In this document: positions 19,134 to 28,541 of the stretch, piece by piece | Numbering within the stretch: position 1 is the stretch's first letter | Layout: each line of letters opens with the position of its first letter | Translations under genes and position numbers: made by a program | Notes under the pieces: model-generated | What the model was told of the DNA's origin: nothing | Seen by the model: the letters and a program-made list of their open reading frames with translations, nothing else | The model's database searches: none | Origin: Actinocrispum wychmicini | GTDB lineage: Bacteria; Actinomycetota; Actinomycetes; Mycobacteriales; Pseudonocardiaceae | Direction: 5' to 3' | NCBI RefSeq assembly: GCF_004345645.1 | Contig: NZ_SLWS01000004.1 | Location: 1 to 64,000, forward strand | DNA: 64,000 bases

Positions 19134-20498
19134 ATGCGAACCACTGAGGGCCTGCTGACCGTCGAGCGGCTGCGCGAGCTGGTCGACGCCGGCGAGATCG
19201 ACACCGTGCTCGTGGCCATGACCGACATGCAGGGCAGGCTGCAGGGCAAGCGGTGCTCGGCCGGATACTTCGTCGAAGAGGTCCTCCGGCACGCCACCGA
19301 GGCGTGCAACTACCTGCTCGCGGTCGACGTCGACATGAACACCGTCAGCGGGTACGACATCTCGTCCTGGGAGCGCGGCTACGGCGACTTCGTGCTGCGC
19401 CCGGACCTAGCCACCCTCCGTCGTATCCCCTGGCACGAAGGCACCGCCATGGTGCTCGCCGACATCGAGTGGGTGGAGGGCGGCGCGGTCGGACCGTCCC
19501 CTCGGCAGGTGCTGCGCCGGCAACTCGACCGGCTGGCCGCGCACAACCTGGCGGCGTTCGTCGGGACCGAGCTGGAGTTCATCCTCTTCGACGACTCCTA
19601 CGAGCAGGCGTGGCGTACCGGCTACCGCTCGCTGACCCCCTCGAACCAGTACAATGTGGACTATTCGCTGCTCGGCACCGGACGGGTCGAGCCGCTGCTG
19701 CGGGACATCCGAAACAGCATGACCGGCGCCGGGATGTACGTCGAGTCAGCCAAGGGCGAGTGCAACCCCGGGCAGCACGAGATCGCGTTCCGGTACACGA
19801 ACGCGTTGGCCACGTGCGACAACCACAGCATCTACAAGATGGGTGCCAAGGAGATCGCGGCCCGGTACGGCAAGGCGCTCACGTTCATGGCCAAGTACAA
19901 CGAACGCGAGGGCAACTCCTGCCATATCCACATCAGCGTCCGCGACACCGACGGGAACGCGGTCATGGCCGGCGACGGCGACCACGGCTTCTCCCCGCTG
20001 ATGGAGCACTTCCTCGCCGGGCAGCTGGCGTGCCTGCGCGAGTTCACGTACTTCTTCGCGCCGAACATCAACTCCTACAAGCGGTTCGTCCCGGGCAGCT
20101 TCGCGCCGACCGCGGTGGCGTGGGGCGAGGACAACCGGACCTGCGCGCTGCGGGTCGTCGGGCACGGCGAGTCCCTGCGGGTGGAGAACCGGGTGCCGGG
20201 CGGGGATGTCAACCCGTACCTCGCGGTCGCCGCCCTGGTCGCGGCCGGCCTGTACGGCATCGAGAACGAGCTGGCGCTGGAGCCCGCGTTCACCGGGAAC
20301 GCGTACGGCTCGGCGAAACCCGTTGTGCCGTCGACCTTGCGGCACGCGGCCGAGCTGCTCGCGGAGAGCAAGCTGGCCCGGGCCGCGTTCGGGGACGACG
20401 TGGTCGAGCACTACTTGAACGCGGCGAAGGTGGAAGTGGCCGCGTTCGACGCCGCCGTGACCGACTGGGAGATGTTCCGTGGTTTCGAACGGCTCTGA
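19134..20498 (+). CDS. glutamine synthetase-like gamma-glutamyl-amine ligase (PuuA/GlnA3/GlnA4 type)
   Basis: A 454-residue glutamine synthetase fold protein. The type-specific sites are TELEFILF, the NPGQHEIAF region, NSCHIHISV, the FAPNINSYKRFVPG loop and ALRVVG. Enzymes of this branch ligate glutamate to polyamines or ethanolamine rather than ammonia. Gene context with an amidohydrolase, aldehyde dehydrogenase, SDR and permease supports a Puu-like route. The ATG has GAGG 7 bases upstream. It overlaps the next gene by 20 bp. Which amine is used cannot be read from the sequence. Confidence 0.88.
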   Translation: MRTTEGLLTVERLRELVDAGEIDTVLVAMTDMQGRLQGKRCSAGYFVEEVLRHATEACNYLLAVDVDMNTVSGYDISSWERGYGDFVLRPDLATLRRIPWHEGTAMVLADIEWVEGGAVGPSPRQVLRRQLDRLAAHNLAAFVGTELEFILFDDSYEQAWRTGYRSLTPSNQYNVDYSLLGTGRVEPLLRDIRNSMTGAGMYVESAKGECNPGQHEIAFRYTNALATCDNHSIYKMGAKEIAARYGKALTFMAKYNEREGNSCHIHISVRDTDGNAVMAGDGDHGFSPLMEHFLAGQLACLREFTYFFAPNINSYKRFVPGSFAPTAVAWGEDNRTCALRVVGHGESLRVENRVPGGDVNPYLAVAALVAAGLYGIENELALEPAFTGNAYGSAKPVVPSTLRHAAELLAESKLARAAFGDDVVEHYLNAAKVEVAAFDAAVTDWEMFRGFERL

Positions 20499-21201
20499 CG
20501 TGCCGCTGATCGGCGTCACGTCGTACCTGGAGCAGTCCAGTTTCGGGCTGTGGGACGTGCCCGCGGCCGTGCTCGCCCGCACCTATGTGGACACTGTGGT
20601 CGCCGCGGGCGGGATGCCCGTGTTGCTGCCGCCGGTCGGCCGGTGGCTGCCCGAGCATCTGTCGCGGTTGGACGGACTGGTGCTCGCCGGCGGCGCGGAC
20701 ATCGACCCGAGCCGCTACGGCCAGGCGACGCACCAGCGGACCGGGGCGCTGCGGCTGGAACGGGACATGTCCGAGTTCAGCCTGTTCCACCTGGCGCTCG
20801 AGGCGGACCTGCCCGTCCTGGCGGTCTGCCGCGGTCTCCAGCTCGTCAACGTCGCCCTGGGCGGCACGCTGCACCAGCACCTGCCGGACGTCGTCGAGAC
20901 CGAGTCGCACTGCCCGAAGCCGGGCGTGTTCGGCACCAACGAGGTCAAGCTGGCGTCCGGAAGTGCGGTGGCCGGGTTCATCGGTGACCATGTGTCCGTG
21001 CGGTGCCACCACCATCAGGCGATCGACCAGCTCGCGACCGGGCTGGTGGCGGTCGGCTGGGCGGCGGACGGCACGATCGAGGCCGTCGAGATGCCGGAGG
21101 CGGGCTTCGTCCTCGGCGTGCAGTGGCACCCGGAGGAGGACGCGGCGGACGTCCGCCTGTTCGAAGGACTTGTCCAAGCCGCCCGAAGGAAGAAATCTTG
21201 A
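20479..21201 (+). CDS. gamma-glutamyl-GABA hydrolase family protein (PuuD-like)
   Basis: A 240-residue class I glutamine amidotransferase-like hydrolase. The nucleophile lies in LAVCRGLQLVNV and the catalytic His-Glu in GVQWHPEED. In the Puu pathway this enzyme releases the carboxylic acid from its gamma-glutamyl conjugate. The GTG at 20479 has GGAG upstream. A GTG at 20500 is an alternative that avoids the 20-bp overlap. The stop overlaps the aldehyde dehydrogenase start (TTGA). Confidence 0.9.
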   Translation: MVSNGSDVPLIGVTSYLEQSSFGLWDVPAAVLARTYVDTVVAAGGMPVLLPPVGRWLPEHLSRLDGLVLAGGADIDPSRYGQATHQRTGALRLERDMSEFSLFHLALEADLPVLAVCRGLQLVNVALGGTLHQHLPDVVETESHCPKPGVFGTNEVKLASGSAVAGFIGDHVSVRCHHHQAIDQLATGLVAVGWAADGTIEAVEMPEAGFVLGVQWHPEEDAADVRLFEGLVQAARRKKS

Positions 21202-22559
21202 CCACGTTCGACGTCATCAACCCGGCCACCGAGCAGATCGTCCGGACCGTCCCACTCACCTCCCAGGAAGACACCGACGCGGCCATCGAGCGCGCCCACG
21301 CGGCGTGGCCGGCGTGGCGCGCGGTGACACCCGGTGACCGGGCGCGGCTGCTGCGCCGGTTCGCCGCTGCCGTCGACGCCGACCTGGAGAACCTGGCACT
21401 GTTGGAGGTCGCCAACGCCGGGCACACCATCGGCAACGCCCGGTGGGAGGCGGGCAACGTCCGCGATGTCCTGGACTACTACTCGGCCGCCCCGGAACGG
21501 CTGTTCGGCCGGCAGATCCCGGTACCCGGCGGGGTGAGCGTCACGTTCGCCGAGCCGCTCGGCGTGGTCGGCGTGATCGTGCCGTGGAACTTCCCGATGC
21601 CCATCGCCGGCTGGGGGTTCGCGCCCGCGTTGGCCGCGGGCAACACGGTCGTGCTGAAACCGGCCGAGCTGACCCCGCTGACCGCGATCCGGCTGGGCGA
21701 GCTGGCCGTTCAGGCCGGTATCCCGCAAGACGTGTTCCAGGTGCTTCCCGGCAAGGGATCCGTTGTAGGGCAACGGTTCGTGGATCACCCGCTGGTTCGC
21801 AAGGTGGTGTTCACCGGGTCAACCGAGGTCGGCAAGCAGATCATGGCGGGCTGCTCGCGCCAGGTGAAACGGCTGACCCTGGAACTGGGCGGGAAGAACG
21901 CCAACATCGTCTTCGCCGACGCCGATCTGGAGAAGGCCGCGGCCACGGCGCCGTACGGGGTGTTCGACAACGCGGGCCAGGACTGCTGCGCGCGGTCGCG
22001 GATCCTGGTGGAACGCAGCGCGTACGAGAAGTTCATGGAGTTGCTCGAACCCGCGGTGAAAGGTGTCGTCGTCGGCGATCCCGGGCTGCCGGCGACCGAG
22101 ATGGGCCCGTTGATCTCGGCCGCCCATCGGTCCACAGTGGCCTCATACGTGCCGGAGGACGCGCCGGTGGCGTTCCGTGGCGACGCGCCTGCTGGTCCGG
22201 GATTCTGGTTTCCCCCAACGGTTCTCGCGCCCGTGTCGCCGACCGACCGAGCGGTCACCGATGAGGTCTTCGGGCCGGTCGTCGCCGTCATCCCGTTTGA
22301 CGACGAAGCCGATGCCCTGCGGCTGGCCAACGACACCGAGTACGGGCTGTCCGGGTCGATCTGGACCCGGGACGTCGGCCGTGCGCTGCGGGTCGCGCGC
22401 GGTGTCGAAGCCGGGAACCTGTCGGTGAACTCGCACTCGTCGGTGCGGTACTGGACCCCGTTCGGCGGGTTCAAACAGTCCGGCCTCGGCCGGGAACTGG
22501 GGCCGGACGCCGTGGCGGCGTTCACCGAGACCAAGACCGTGTTTTTCGCGAACGACTGA
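21198..22559 (+). CDS. aldehyde dehydrogenase (PuuC-like, NAD(P)-dependent)
   Basis: A 453-residue ALDH. The general-base glutamate is in LELGGKNANIVF, the catalytic cysteine in GQDCCARSRI, and the cofactor-binding VFTGSTEVGKQI is intact. The TTG start is preceded by GAAGGA and overlaps the hydrolase stop. In context it would oxidise the gamma-glutamyl aldehyde intermediate. It is 10 bp from the following SDR gene. Confidence 0.92.
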   Translation: MTTFDVINPATEQIVRTVPLTSQEDTDAAIERAHAAWPAWRAVTPGDRARLLRRFAAAVDADLENLALLEVANAGHTIGNARWEAGNVRDVLDYYSAAPERLFGRQIPVPGGVSVTFAEPLGVVGVIVPWNFPMPIAGWGFAPALAAGNTVVLKPAELTPLTAIRLGELAVQAGIPQDVFQVLPGKGSVVGQRFVDHPLVRKVVFTGSTEVGKQIMAGCSRQVKRLTLELGGKNANIVFADADLEKAAATAPYGVFDNAGQDCCARSRILVERSAYEKFMELLEPAVKGVVVGDPGLPATEMGPLISAAHRSTVASYVPEDAPVAFRGDAPAGPGFWFPPTVLAPVSPTDRAVTDEVFGPVVAVIPFDDEADALRLANDTEYGLSGSIWTRDVGRALRVARGVEAGNLSVNSHSSVRYWTPFGGFKQSGLGRELGPDAVAAFTETKTVFFAND

Positions 22560-22569
22560 GGAGCTTGAC

Positions 22570-23331
22570 ATGCGGTTGCAGGGCAGAGTCGCGGTCGTGA
22601 CCGGCGGCGGCAGCGGCATCGGCCTGGCGTCGGCGCACCGCCTGGCCAGTGAGGGCGCCCATGTCGTCATTGCCGACATCGACTCGGACTCGGGCAAGGT
22701 CGCCGCGGATGAGGTCGACGGCCTCTTCATCCGCACCGACGTGACCGACCCCGAACAGGTCGCCGCGCTCTTCCAGACCACGGTGGACACCTACGGCTCG
22801 TTGGACGTCGCGTTCAACAACGCCGGCATCTCCCCGCCCGACGACGACTCGATCCTGGACACCGGCATCGAGGCTTGGCAGAAGGTCCAGACCATCAACC
22901 TCACCTCGGTCTACCTGTGCTGCAAGGCGGCGATACCGCACATGCTGCGCGGCGGCCGGGGTTCGATCATCAACACGGCGTCGTTCGTGGCCGTGATGGG
23001 CGCGGCGACGTCCCAGATCTCGTACACCGCGTCCAAGGGCGGCGTGCTCGCGATGAGCCGTGAGCTGGGCGTGCAGTTCGCCCGGCAGAACATCCGGGTC
23101 AACGCCCTGTGCCCCGGTCCGGTGAACACGCCGTTGTTGCAGGAGCTGTTCGCCAAGGACCAGGAACGGGCCCAGCGCCGGCTGGTGCACGTGCCGATGG
23201 GCCGGTTCGCCGAACCTGAGGAGATCGCCGCCGCCGTCGCGTTCCTGGCCAGCGACGACTCGTCGTTCATGACGGCGTCCAGCTTCCTGGTCGACGGCGG
23301 GATATCGGGCGCGTACGTCACCCCGCTGTAG
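22570..23331 (+). CDS. classical short-chain dehydrogenase/reductase
   Basis: A 253-residue SDR with a complete set of motifs: TGGGSGIG at 11-18, NNAG at 83-86, catalytic S138, Y152 and K156 (SYTASK), and the C-terminal DGGISGAY. It resembles 3-oxoacyl-ACP reductases in form, but the gene position as last member of the gamma-glutamylation cluster suggests oxidation of an amine-derived alcohol or aldehyde. A GAGGAGC ribosome site precedes the ATG. The last 14 bp overlap the convergent response regulator gene. Confidence 0.92.
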   Translation: MRLQGRVAVVTGGGSGIGLASAHRLASEGAHVVIADIDSDSGKVAADEVDGLFIRTDVTDPEQVAALFQTTVDTYGSLDVAFNNAGISPPDDDSILDTGIEAWQKVQTINLTSVYLCCKAAIPHMLRGGRGSIINTASFVAVMGAATSQISYTASKGGVLAMSRELGVQFARQNIRVNALCPGPVNTPLLQELFAKDQERAQRRLVHVPMGRFAEPEEIAAAVAFLASDDSSFMTASSFLVDGGISGAYVTPL

Positions 23332-23944
23332 CGAGGCCGTGGCGGAAGGCGTAGGTGACGGCCTGCGCCCGGTCGCGCAGGCCGGCCTTGGCGAACAGGT
23401 TGTTGACGTGCGTCTTGACCGTGCCTTCGGTGATGTACAGCTGCTGGGCTATCTCGCTGTTGGACTTCCCCTCGGCGATCAGCTTCAGCACGTCCAGTTC
23501 CCGTGGCGTCAGGCCGTCGGGCAGCCCGGTGGGCCGCTCGCGGGTCGCCAGGTCGACCAGGCGCCGCTGGACGACCGGGTCGAAGTGGGTCTCTCCACTG
23601 TGGACGTCGTGGAGCGCCTGGGCGATCTCGTTGGCGCGGGCGTTCTTCGTGATGTAGCCGCGCGCGCCCGCCTTCAACGCGGCCAGAATGGACTCGTCGT
23701 CCGAGTACGTGGTCAACACGATGACTTTGGTGTCCGTGCTGATCCGGCGCGTCGCCTCCACACCGTCCATTTTGGGCATTCGCAGGTCCATCAGCACGAT
23801 GTCCGGACGTTCGGCCGCGGCCAGGCGCACCGCTTCTGCACCGTTCGCGACGGCCCCAACGACATCGACGTCCGGCAGCAGCCCGAGGATCAGCACCAGA
23901 CCTTCACGCACGACCGTCTGGTCGTCCACCACGACAACTCTCAT
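23318..23944 (-). CDS. NarL/FixJ-family response regulator
   Basis: A 208-residue regulator. The receiver domain has acidic pair D7-D8, phospho-acceptor D53 in LMDLRMPKMDG and switch T/K residues in VLTTY and TKNAR. The C-terminal LuxR-type helix-turn-helix contains LTPRELDVLKLIAEGKSNSEI. The start overlaps the kinase stop by 4 bp, so the two are co-translated. The probable target is the divergent ABC transporter. Its 3' end overlaps the SDR gene by 14 bp. Confidence 0.94.
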   Translation of the reverse strand: MRVVVVDDQTVVREGLVLILGLLPDVDVVGAVANGAEAVRLAAAERPDIVLMDLRMPKMDGVEATRRISTDTKVIVLTTYSDDESILAALKAGARGYITKNARANEIAQALHDVHSGETHFDPVVQRRLVDLATRERPTGLPDGLTPRELDVLKLIAEGKSNSEIAQQLYITEGTVKTHVNNLFAKAGLRDRAQAVTYAFRHGLATAG

Positions 23945-25020
23945 GCCGGCACCCGCAACCCCACTCGGAACCCGCCGCCGGTCGGCCCCGCCTCCAAGCT
24001 GCCGCCGATCAACTCGGCCCGCTCACGCATCCCCACCAGCCCGTATCCCGTCCCGGTGGGCTCGGCCGAATCCCCGCCGGTGTCCACGACTTCGAGCGAA
24101 CACCACCCGTTGACGAGCTTCAACACCACGGTCACCGAAGCACCGGGCGAATGCTTGCGGACGTTCGTCAACGCCTCCTGAACCGTTCGCAGCACGGCCA
24201 ACCGCGTCTCCGCAGCCATCTCGTCCGGATCACCGCGCACCTCCACCGAACAGGGCCGCCCGGTCAACCCACGGAACTCCGTGGCCAACGACTCCAGTTG
24301 GTCGGCGAGCGGTGTCTGGTCGCCGCGCAGCGCCGCAACGGCCCGTTTCGTCTCCTCCAGCCCGACACGCGCGAGGTCACCGGCCTGGATCACGCGATCC
24401 AGCGCCTGCTCCCGGCTGTACCCGTTCTCCAGCAGCATCCGGGTGCCCTCCAGGTGGACCACCTGGGCGGACAGCGAATGCGCGAGCACGTCGTGGATCT
24501 CCCTGGCCAGGCGCTGCCGTTCGGCCAGCATCTTCGCCTCCGCCAGTGCGGCGGCCTGTCGGCGGGCGACCCCCAACTGGTTCAGGATCGCACTGAAGAA
24601 CTCGACCCACATCATCCCGAACGCCACACCGAAAAGGGCAGACGCCGGCATGGCATCCAGATAGGAGAGCCAGACGAACCCCGCGATGGCCACTGCTGTC
24701 AACAAGAACGCCGGCAGCGGACGCATCCTGTACGGCGCAACCGACACCGCGAAGTACAGCAGCGCTATCCCGCTGTACACATGTAGTGCTTCGGCGCCGA
24801 TCCCGGCTGCCACGGCGACAGGCAACAGCACAGATGGTTCACCGACTCGCCGCAACGCAAGCACGCCGCACCCGAGCGCGACGACGTGCGTCACGAACAT
24901 TCCGGATGCCGTGAGCCATCCGAAGTCCTGGGCGCTGCCGACGACCGCCCACACCATGCCGCCCAGCAGGTAGATGGCCGAGGCCACCCCCGCCAGGTAA
25001 TGCCACCATGGACGCCGCAT
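23941..25020 (-). CDS. sensor histidine kinase (HisKA_3 type)
   Basis: A 359-residue kinase from the ATG at 25020. A GTG at 25059 would add 13 residues, and neither start has a strong ribosome site. About five hydrophobic segments form an intramembrane N-terminal sensor, followed by a dimerisation helix with the phospho-His in LAREIHDVLAHSLSAQ and an ATPase domain with QEALTNVRKHSPG and GTGYGLVGMRER. It is partner of the adjacent NarL-type regulator. The lack of a large external domain fits kinases sensing membrane stress or working with an ABC transporter. Confidence 0.9.
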   Translation of the reverse strand: MRRPWWHYLAGVASAIYLLGGMVWAVVGSAQDFGWLTASGMFVTHVVALGCGVLALRRVGEPSVLLPVAVAAGIGAEALHVYSGIALLYFAVSVAPYRMRPLPAFLLTAVAIAGFVWLSYLDAMPASALFGVAFGMMWVEFFSAILNQLGVARRQAAALAEAKMLAERQRLAREIHDVLAHSLSAQVVHLEGTRMLLENGYSREQALDRVIQAGDLARVGLEETKRAVAALRGDQTPLADQLESLATEFRGLTGRPCSVEVRGDPDEMAAETRLAVLRTVQEALTNVRKHSPGASVTVVLKLVNGWCSLEVVDTGGDSAEPTGTGYGLVGMRERAELIGGSLEAGPTGGGFRVGLRVPA

Positions 25021-25129
25021 CCATCCACGGTAACTCGCGGCCACGGGCGCCGCCTCCACCCGTGGTTATGGATTGGCCCTCTAGCTCCGGCCCGATGTGC
25101 CGGGCGCGGATCGTCATCAAGCTGATCGC

Positions 25130-25819
25130 ATGTCAGCGATAGCCGTCACCAACATCAGCAAGTCCTTCGGGAAGGTACGGGCCGTCTCGGATCTCTCGTT
25201 CACGGTGGGATCCGGCACTGTGACGGCATTTCTGGGGCCCAACGGCGCCGGGAAGACCACGACGCTCCGGATGATCCTTGGCCTGGTCAAGCCCGATCGG
25301 GGCACGGCGACCATCCACGGGACACCGTACCTGCATCTGCGGCGTCCTAACACGACAGTCGGCGCGGTGCTGGAGGCCACCTCGTTCCACCCGGGTCGGA
25401 CCGCACGTGCCCATCTCACCGCGCTCTGTGTGGCGAGCGGGCTGTCCACCGACCGGGTCGGCCAGGTGCTGGACCAGGTCGGGCTGGCCGCCGGTGACCG
25501 CAGGGTGGGCGGCTTCTCCCTCGGGATGCGGCAACGGCTCGCCCTGGCGTCGGCCCTGCTCGGCGACCCGGCCGTGCTCATCCTGGACGAACCGGCCAAC
25601 GGCCTGGACCCCGAGGGGATCCACTGGCTGCGTGGGTTCCTGCGGGCGCTCGCGGCCGGCGGCTGCACGGTTCTGGTGTCCAGTCACGTCCTCGCTGAGA
25701 TGTCCGTGGTCGCGGACCGGGTGATCGTCGTCAACAAGGGTCGGCTCGTGGTGGAAGCGCCCATGGCCGACTTCGGCGATCTTGAGGAGGCCTACCTGGA
25801 GCTGGTGAAGGAATGGTGA
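25130..25819 (+). CDS. ABC transporter ATP-binding protein
   Basis: A 229-residue ATPase. Walker A GPNGAGKTT is at 36-44, the signature is FSLGMRQRLALA, Walker B is VLILDEPANGLDP, and the H-loop lies in VSSHVLAEM. It is of the CcmA/DrrA type. The ATG at 25130 is the family start. The gene is divergent from the two-component system and overlaps the permease gene by 7 bp. Export of a toxic compound or peptide is the usual role, and nothing here identifies the substrate. Confidence 0.92.
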   Translation: MSAIAVTNISKSFGKVRAVSDLSFTVGSGTVTAFLGPNGAGKTTTLRMILGLVKPDRGTATIHGTPYLHLRRPNTTVGAVLEATSFHPGRTARAHLTALCVASGLSTDRVGQVLDQVGLAAGDRRVGGFSLGMRQRLALASALLGDPAVLILDEPANGLDPEGIHWLRGFLRALAAGGCTVLVSSHVLAEMSVVADRVIVVNKGRLVVEAPMADFGDLEEAYLELVKEW

Positions 25820-26538
25820 CCCTGGTCAGGGCCGAACTGGGCAAAGCCGCCGCCACGAGGTCGTTCTGGGTGATCGGTGCCATCGGTGTGGTGTTCTGCG
25901 TCGGCTGGGCGGCGCTGGACGTGTTCGTGTTCGGCGGCCGGTCCGAGGACGCGTACGGAATGGCCCAGCAGGGCTACTTGTTCGCGCTGATCCTCGGGAT
26001 CTTGTTGACCGCCGGCGAGTACCGTCACCAGACCATCACCTGGGCGTTCCTCGTCACCCCCGGACGTGGCCGGGTGATCACCGCCAAGCTCGTCACGAAC
26101 GCCGTAATCGGAGCAGTGCTCGGTATCGCCGCGGTCATCGTCACAGCGCCCGCGGCGGCGATCATGCTCAGCGCGACCGATCGTGCCGTTTACACGCCTG
26201 GGGTTCCCGGTGTCCTCGTGGCGTCCGTGCTGACCACCGCGCTGTGGGGTGTGTTCGGCGCCGCCCTGGGCCTGCTGATCCGTAACCAGACAGCCGCAGT
26301 TGTGATCGCGTTCGTGTGGTTCTTCTACGTCGAGTGGGTGCTGATCGCGTTGGTGCCCGCGGTCGGCCGTTGGACGCCGACGGGCGTGTCCAAGGCGGTG
26401 ATCGGGATGAGCCGGGCCGGGTTCGCCACCCCGGGCGACCTGCTTCCGCAGTGGGCCGCGATCGTCGTGTTCCTGGCGTACTGCGGGGTCGTGGCGGCCG
26501 GCGCACGAGTGATCAGCGTGCGCCGGGACGTCACCTAG
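25813..26538 (+). CDS. ABC transporter permease
   Basis: A 241-residue membrane protein with six predicted transmembrane segments, for example FWVIGAIGVVFCVGWAALDV and FALILGILLTAGEYRHQT. It is of the ABC-2 type and pairs with the upstream ATPase. The start is GTG-independent ATG at 25813, inside the ATPase gene, so translation is coupled. The stop overlaps the convergent OsmC gene by 4 bp. Confidence 0.9.
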   Translation: MVTLVRAELGKAAATRSFWVIGAIGVVFCVGWAALDVFVFGGRSEDAYGMAQQGYLFALILGILLTAGEYRHQTITWAFLVTPGRGRVITAKLVTNAVIGAVLGIAAVIVTAPAAAIMLSATDRAVYTPGVPGVLVASVLTTALWGVFGAALGLLIRNQTAAVVIAFVWFFYVEWVLIALVPAVGRWTPTGVSKAVIGMSRAGFATPGDLLPQWAAIVVFLAYCGVVAAGARVISVRRDVT

Positions 26539-26948
26539 ACCTGGTCGACGCTGAGTGCCACCGGGACACCGGGCTCGATCGTGTGGCTGACCGTGCAGGT
26601 CCGCTCGACGGCGCGGGCGACGAGCTTGACGAGGGTGTCCTGGTCGGTCTGGCCCAACACGGACATGTCCAGGTCGAACCGGGTCGCCATGCTGGTCAGC
26701 CGGTCGGCTTCCTCGTCCTTCTCGGCGGTGACCTCCACGTCGATCGGGGCGTCGTCGCCAAGCCGCCGGGAGATCACGTGGTCGGCGGACAGCGCGGCGC
26801 ACGCGCCCAAGGCGGCCATCAGCAGTTCGACCGGGGAGAAGTCGGCGCCGTCCTGGGACCGGCCCACCTTGATCGAGGCGCCGCGCCCGTTGGTCGCGGT
26901 GAACTTCGCCGGCGCGTCCCGACTGATCCGAACCGGTGCGGGGTTCAT
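26535..26948 (-). CDS. OsmC/Ohr-family peroxidase-like protein
   Basis: A 137-residue OsmC fold protein. The two redox cysteines are C50 in LGACAAL and C118 in ERTCTVSHT, as in thiol-dependent hydroperoxide reductases. The upstream end faces the riboswitch leader of glyA. The first 130 bp of that gap (26949-27080) contain no other gene and presumably both promoters. It is an isolated single gene by orientation. Confidence 0.9.
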   Translation of the reverse strand: MNPAPVRISRDAPAKFTATNGRGASIKVGRSQDGADFSPVELLMAALGACAALSADHVISRRLGDDAPIDVEVTAEKDEEADRLTSMATRFDLDMSVLGQTDQDTLVKLVARAVERTCTVSHTIEPGVPVALSVDQV

Positions 26949-27081
26949 CTCACTTCTCCCATCGTTCGCGATACCACCATGTCAACGCGGTGGCGGTTGG
27001 TCATCATCCCCGACGTGAGGTGGACCACCGGTGGGCGGGGGCGTAGGTTGACCCAAACTCAATATGGGTCGCCACGAGCCG

Positions 27082-27262
27082 CGGCGGGAGAGTCTCCAGC
27101 GGAAGCCTGGAGCACCGAAGGAGCAAAGTTCCCCACAATCTCTCAGGTCCAGCTACCGCCACGGCCAGACCACTCTGGAAAGCAGGCTCGCCAGGAGCCT
27201 CACCAACGGTGCAAGCCGCAGCCGCGGCGAAGCTCTCAGGTACCCATGACAGAGGGGGAGTT
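27082..27262 (+). promoter_or_regulatory. tandem glycine riboswitch
   Basis: Two glycine aptamers in series. Aptamer I starts GGGAGAGTCT (27086), has the core GCACCGAAGGAGCAA (27112-27126) and CTCTCAGG (27140-27147), and ends near GACCACTCTGG (27168-27178). Aptamer II has AACGGTGCAAGCCG (from 27205), CTCTCAGG (27233-27240) and GACAGAGG (27248-27255). It ends 28 bases before the glyA start. The two-aptamer layout is typical of the class. Control of glyA-sdaA by glycine follows from position. In other bacteria this class usually switches glycine-use genes on. Confidence 0.9.
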
Positions 27263-27290
27263 CCGAAACCCGCGAGTGGAAGGAGCTCCC

Positions 27291-28541
27291 GTGCTCGACG
27301 CTAATTTGTCCACTGTGGACCCCGAGGTCTACGCTGCCATCGATGCCGAACTCGCCCGTCAGCGTGGCACGCTGGAGATGATCGCCTCGGAGAACTTCGC
27401 GCCGGTCGCCGTGATCGAGGCACAGGGGTCGGTGCTCACCAACAAGTACGCCGAGGGCTACCCCGGCCGGCGCTACTACGGCGGCTGCGAGCACGTGGAC
27501 GTGATCGAGCGGCTGGCCATCGACCGGGTGAAGGAGCTGTTCGGCGCCGAGTACGCCAACGTGCAGCCGCATTCGGGCGCGCAGGCCAACGCGGCCGCCA
27601 TGTTCGCGGTGCTCGACCCGGGTGACACGATTCTCGGCCTGGACCTGGCGCACGGCGGGCACCTCACGCACGGGATGCGGATCAACTTCTCCGGCCGGCT
27701 GTTCAACGTCGTCGCCTACCGCGTCGACGCGGAAACCGGGCTGGTCGACATGGCCGAAGTGGAACGTCTCGCGGTCGAGCACCGGCCGAAGATGATCGTC
27801 GCCGGCTGGTCGGCGTACCCCCGGCACCTGGACTTCGCCGAGTTCCGCCGGATCGCCGACCTGGTGGACGCCAAGCTGCTGGTCGACATGGCGCACTTCG
27901 CCGGCCTGGTCGCGGCCGGGCTGCACCCGAGCCCGGTGCCGCACGCGGACATCGTCACCACGACCACCCACAAGACCCTCGGTGGCCCGCGCGGCGGAGT
28001 GATCCTGGCCCGCCTCCAGTACGCCAAGAAGATCAACTCGTCGGTGTTCCCCGGCTGGCAGGGCGGCCCGTTGGAGCACGTCATCGCGGCGAAGGCGGTG
28101 GCCTTCAAGGTCGCCGCGAGCCCCGAGTTCGCCGACCGGCAGCGGCGTACCCTGGAGGGTGCCCGGATCCTGGCCGCGCGGCTGACCGCGCCGGACATGG
28201 CCGGCGTGCGGGTGCTGACCGGCGGCACGGACGTCCACCTGGTCCTGGTCGACCTGCGGGACTCCGAGCTGGACGGGCAGCAGGCCGAGGACCTGCTGCA
28301 CGACGTCGGGATCACGGTCAACCGGAACGCCGTTCCGTTCGACCCGCGGCCGCCGATGGTCACATCCGGCCTGCGGATCGGCACCGCCGCGTTGGCCACC
28401 CGCGGCTTCGGGCCGACCGAGTTCACCGAGGTCTCGGACGTGATCGCCGAGGTCCTCAAGCCAGGCGCGGATCTAGCGGCGGCACGTGCCCGCGTGGAGG
28501 CACTGGCCGCCAAACACCCCCTCTACCCGGGACTGTCATGA
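27291..28541 (+). CDS. glyA: serine hydroxymethyltransferase
   Basis: A 416-residue PLP enzyme that interconverts glycine and serine with tetrahydrofolate. The Schiff-base lysine is K228 in TTTTHKTLGGPRGG. MIASENF and EGYPGRRYYGG are the family signatures. The GTG at 27291 is chosen because AAGGAG lies 5-6 bases upstream and the riboswitch ends just before. It overlaps sdaA by ATGA. Because it is under a glycine riboswitch and followed by a serine deaminase, this copy probably works in glycine catabolism, so another glyA copy may exist elsewhere. Confidence 0.95.
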   Translation: MLDANLSTVDPEVYAAIDAELARQRGTLEMIASENFAPVAVIEAQGSVLTNKYAEGYPGRRYYGGCEHVDVIERLAIDRVKELFGAEYANVQPHSGAQANAAAMFAVLDPGDTILGLDLAHGGHLTHGMRINFSGRLFNVVAYRVDAETGLVDMAEVERLAVEHRPKMIVAGWSAYPRHLDFAEFRRIADLVDAKLLVDMAHFAGLVAAGLHPSPVPHADIVTTTTHKTLGGPRGGVILARLQYAKKINSSVFPGWQGGPLEHVIAAKAVAFKVAASPEFADRQRRTLEGARILAARLTAPDMAGVRVLTGGTDVHLVLVDLRDSELDGQQAEDLLHDVGITVNRNAVPFDPRPPMVTSGLRIGTAALATRGFGPTEFTEVSDVIAEVLKPGADLAAARARVEALAAKHPLYPGLS

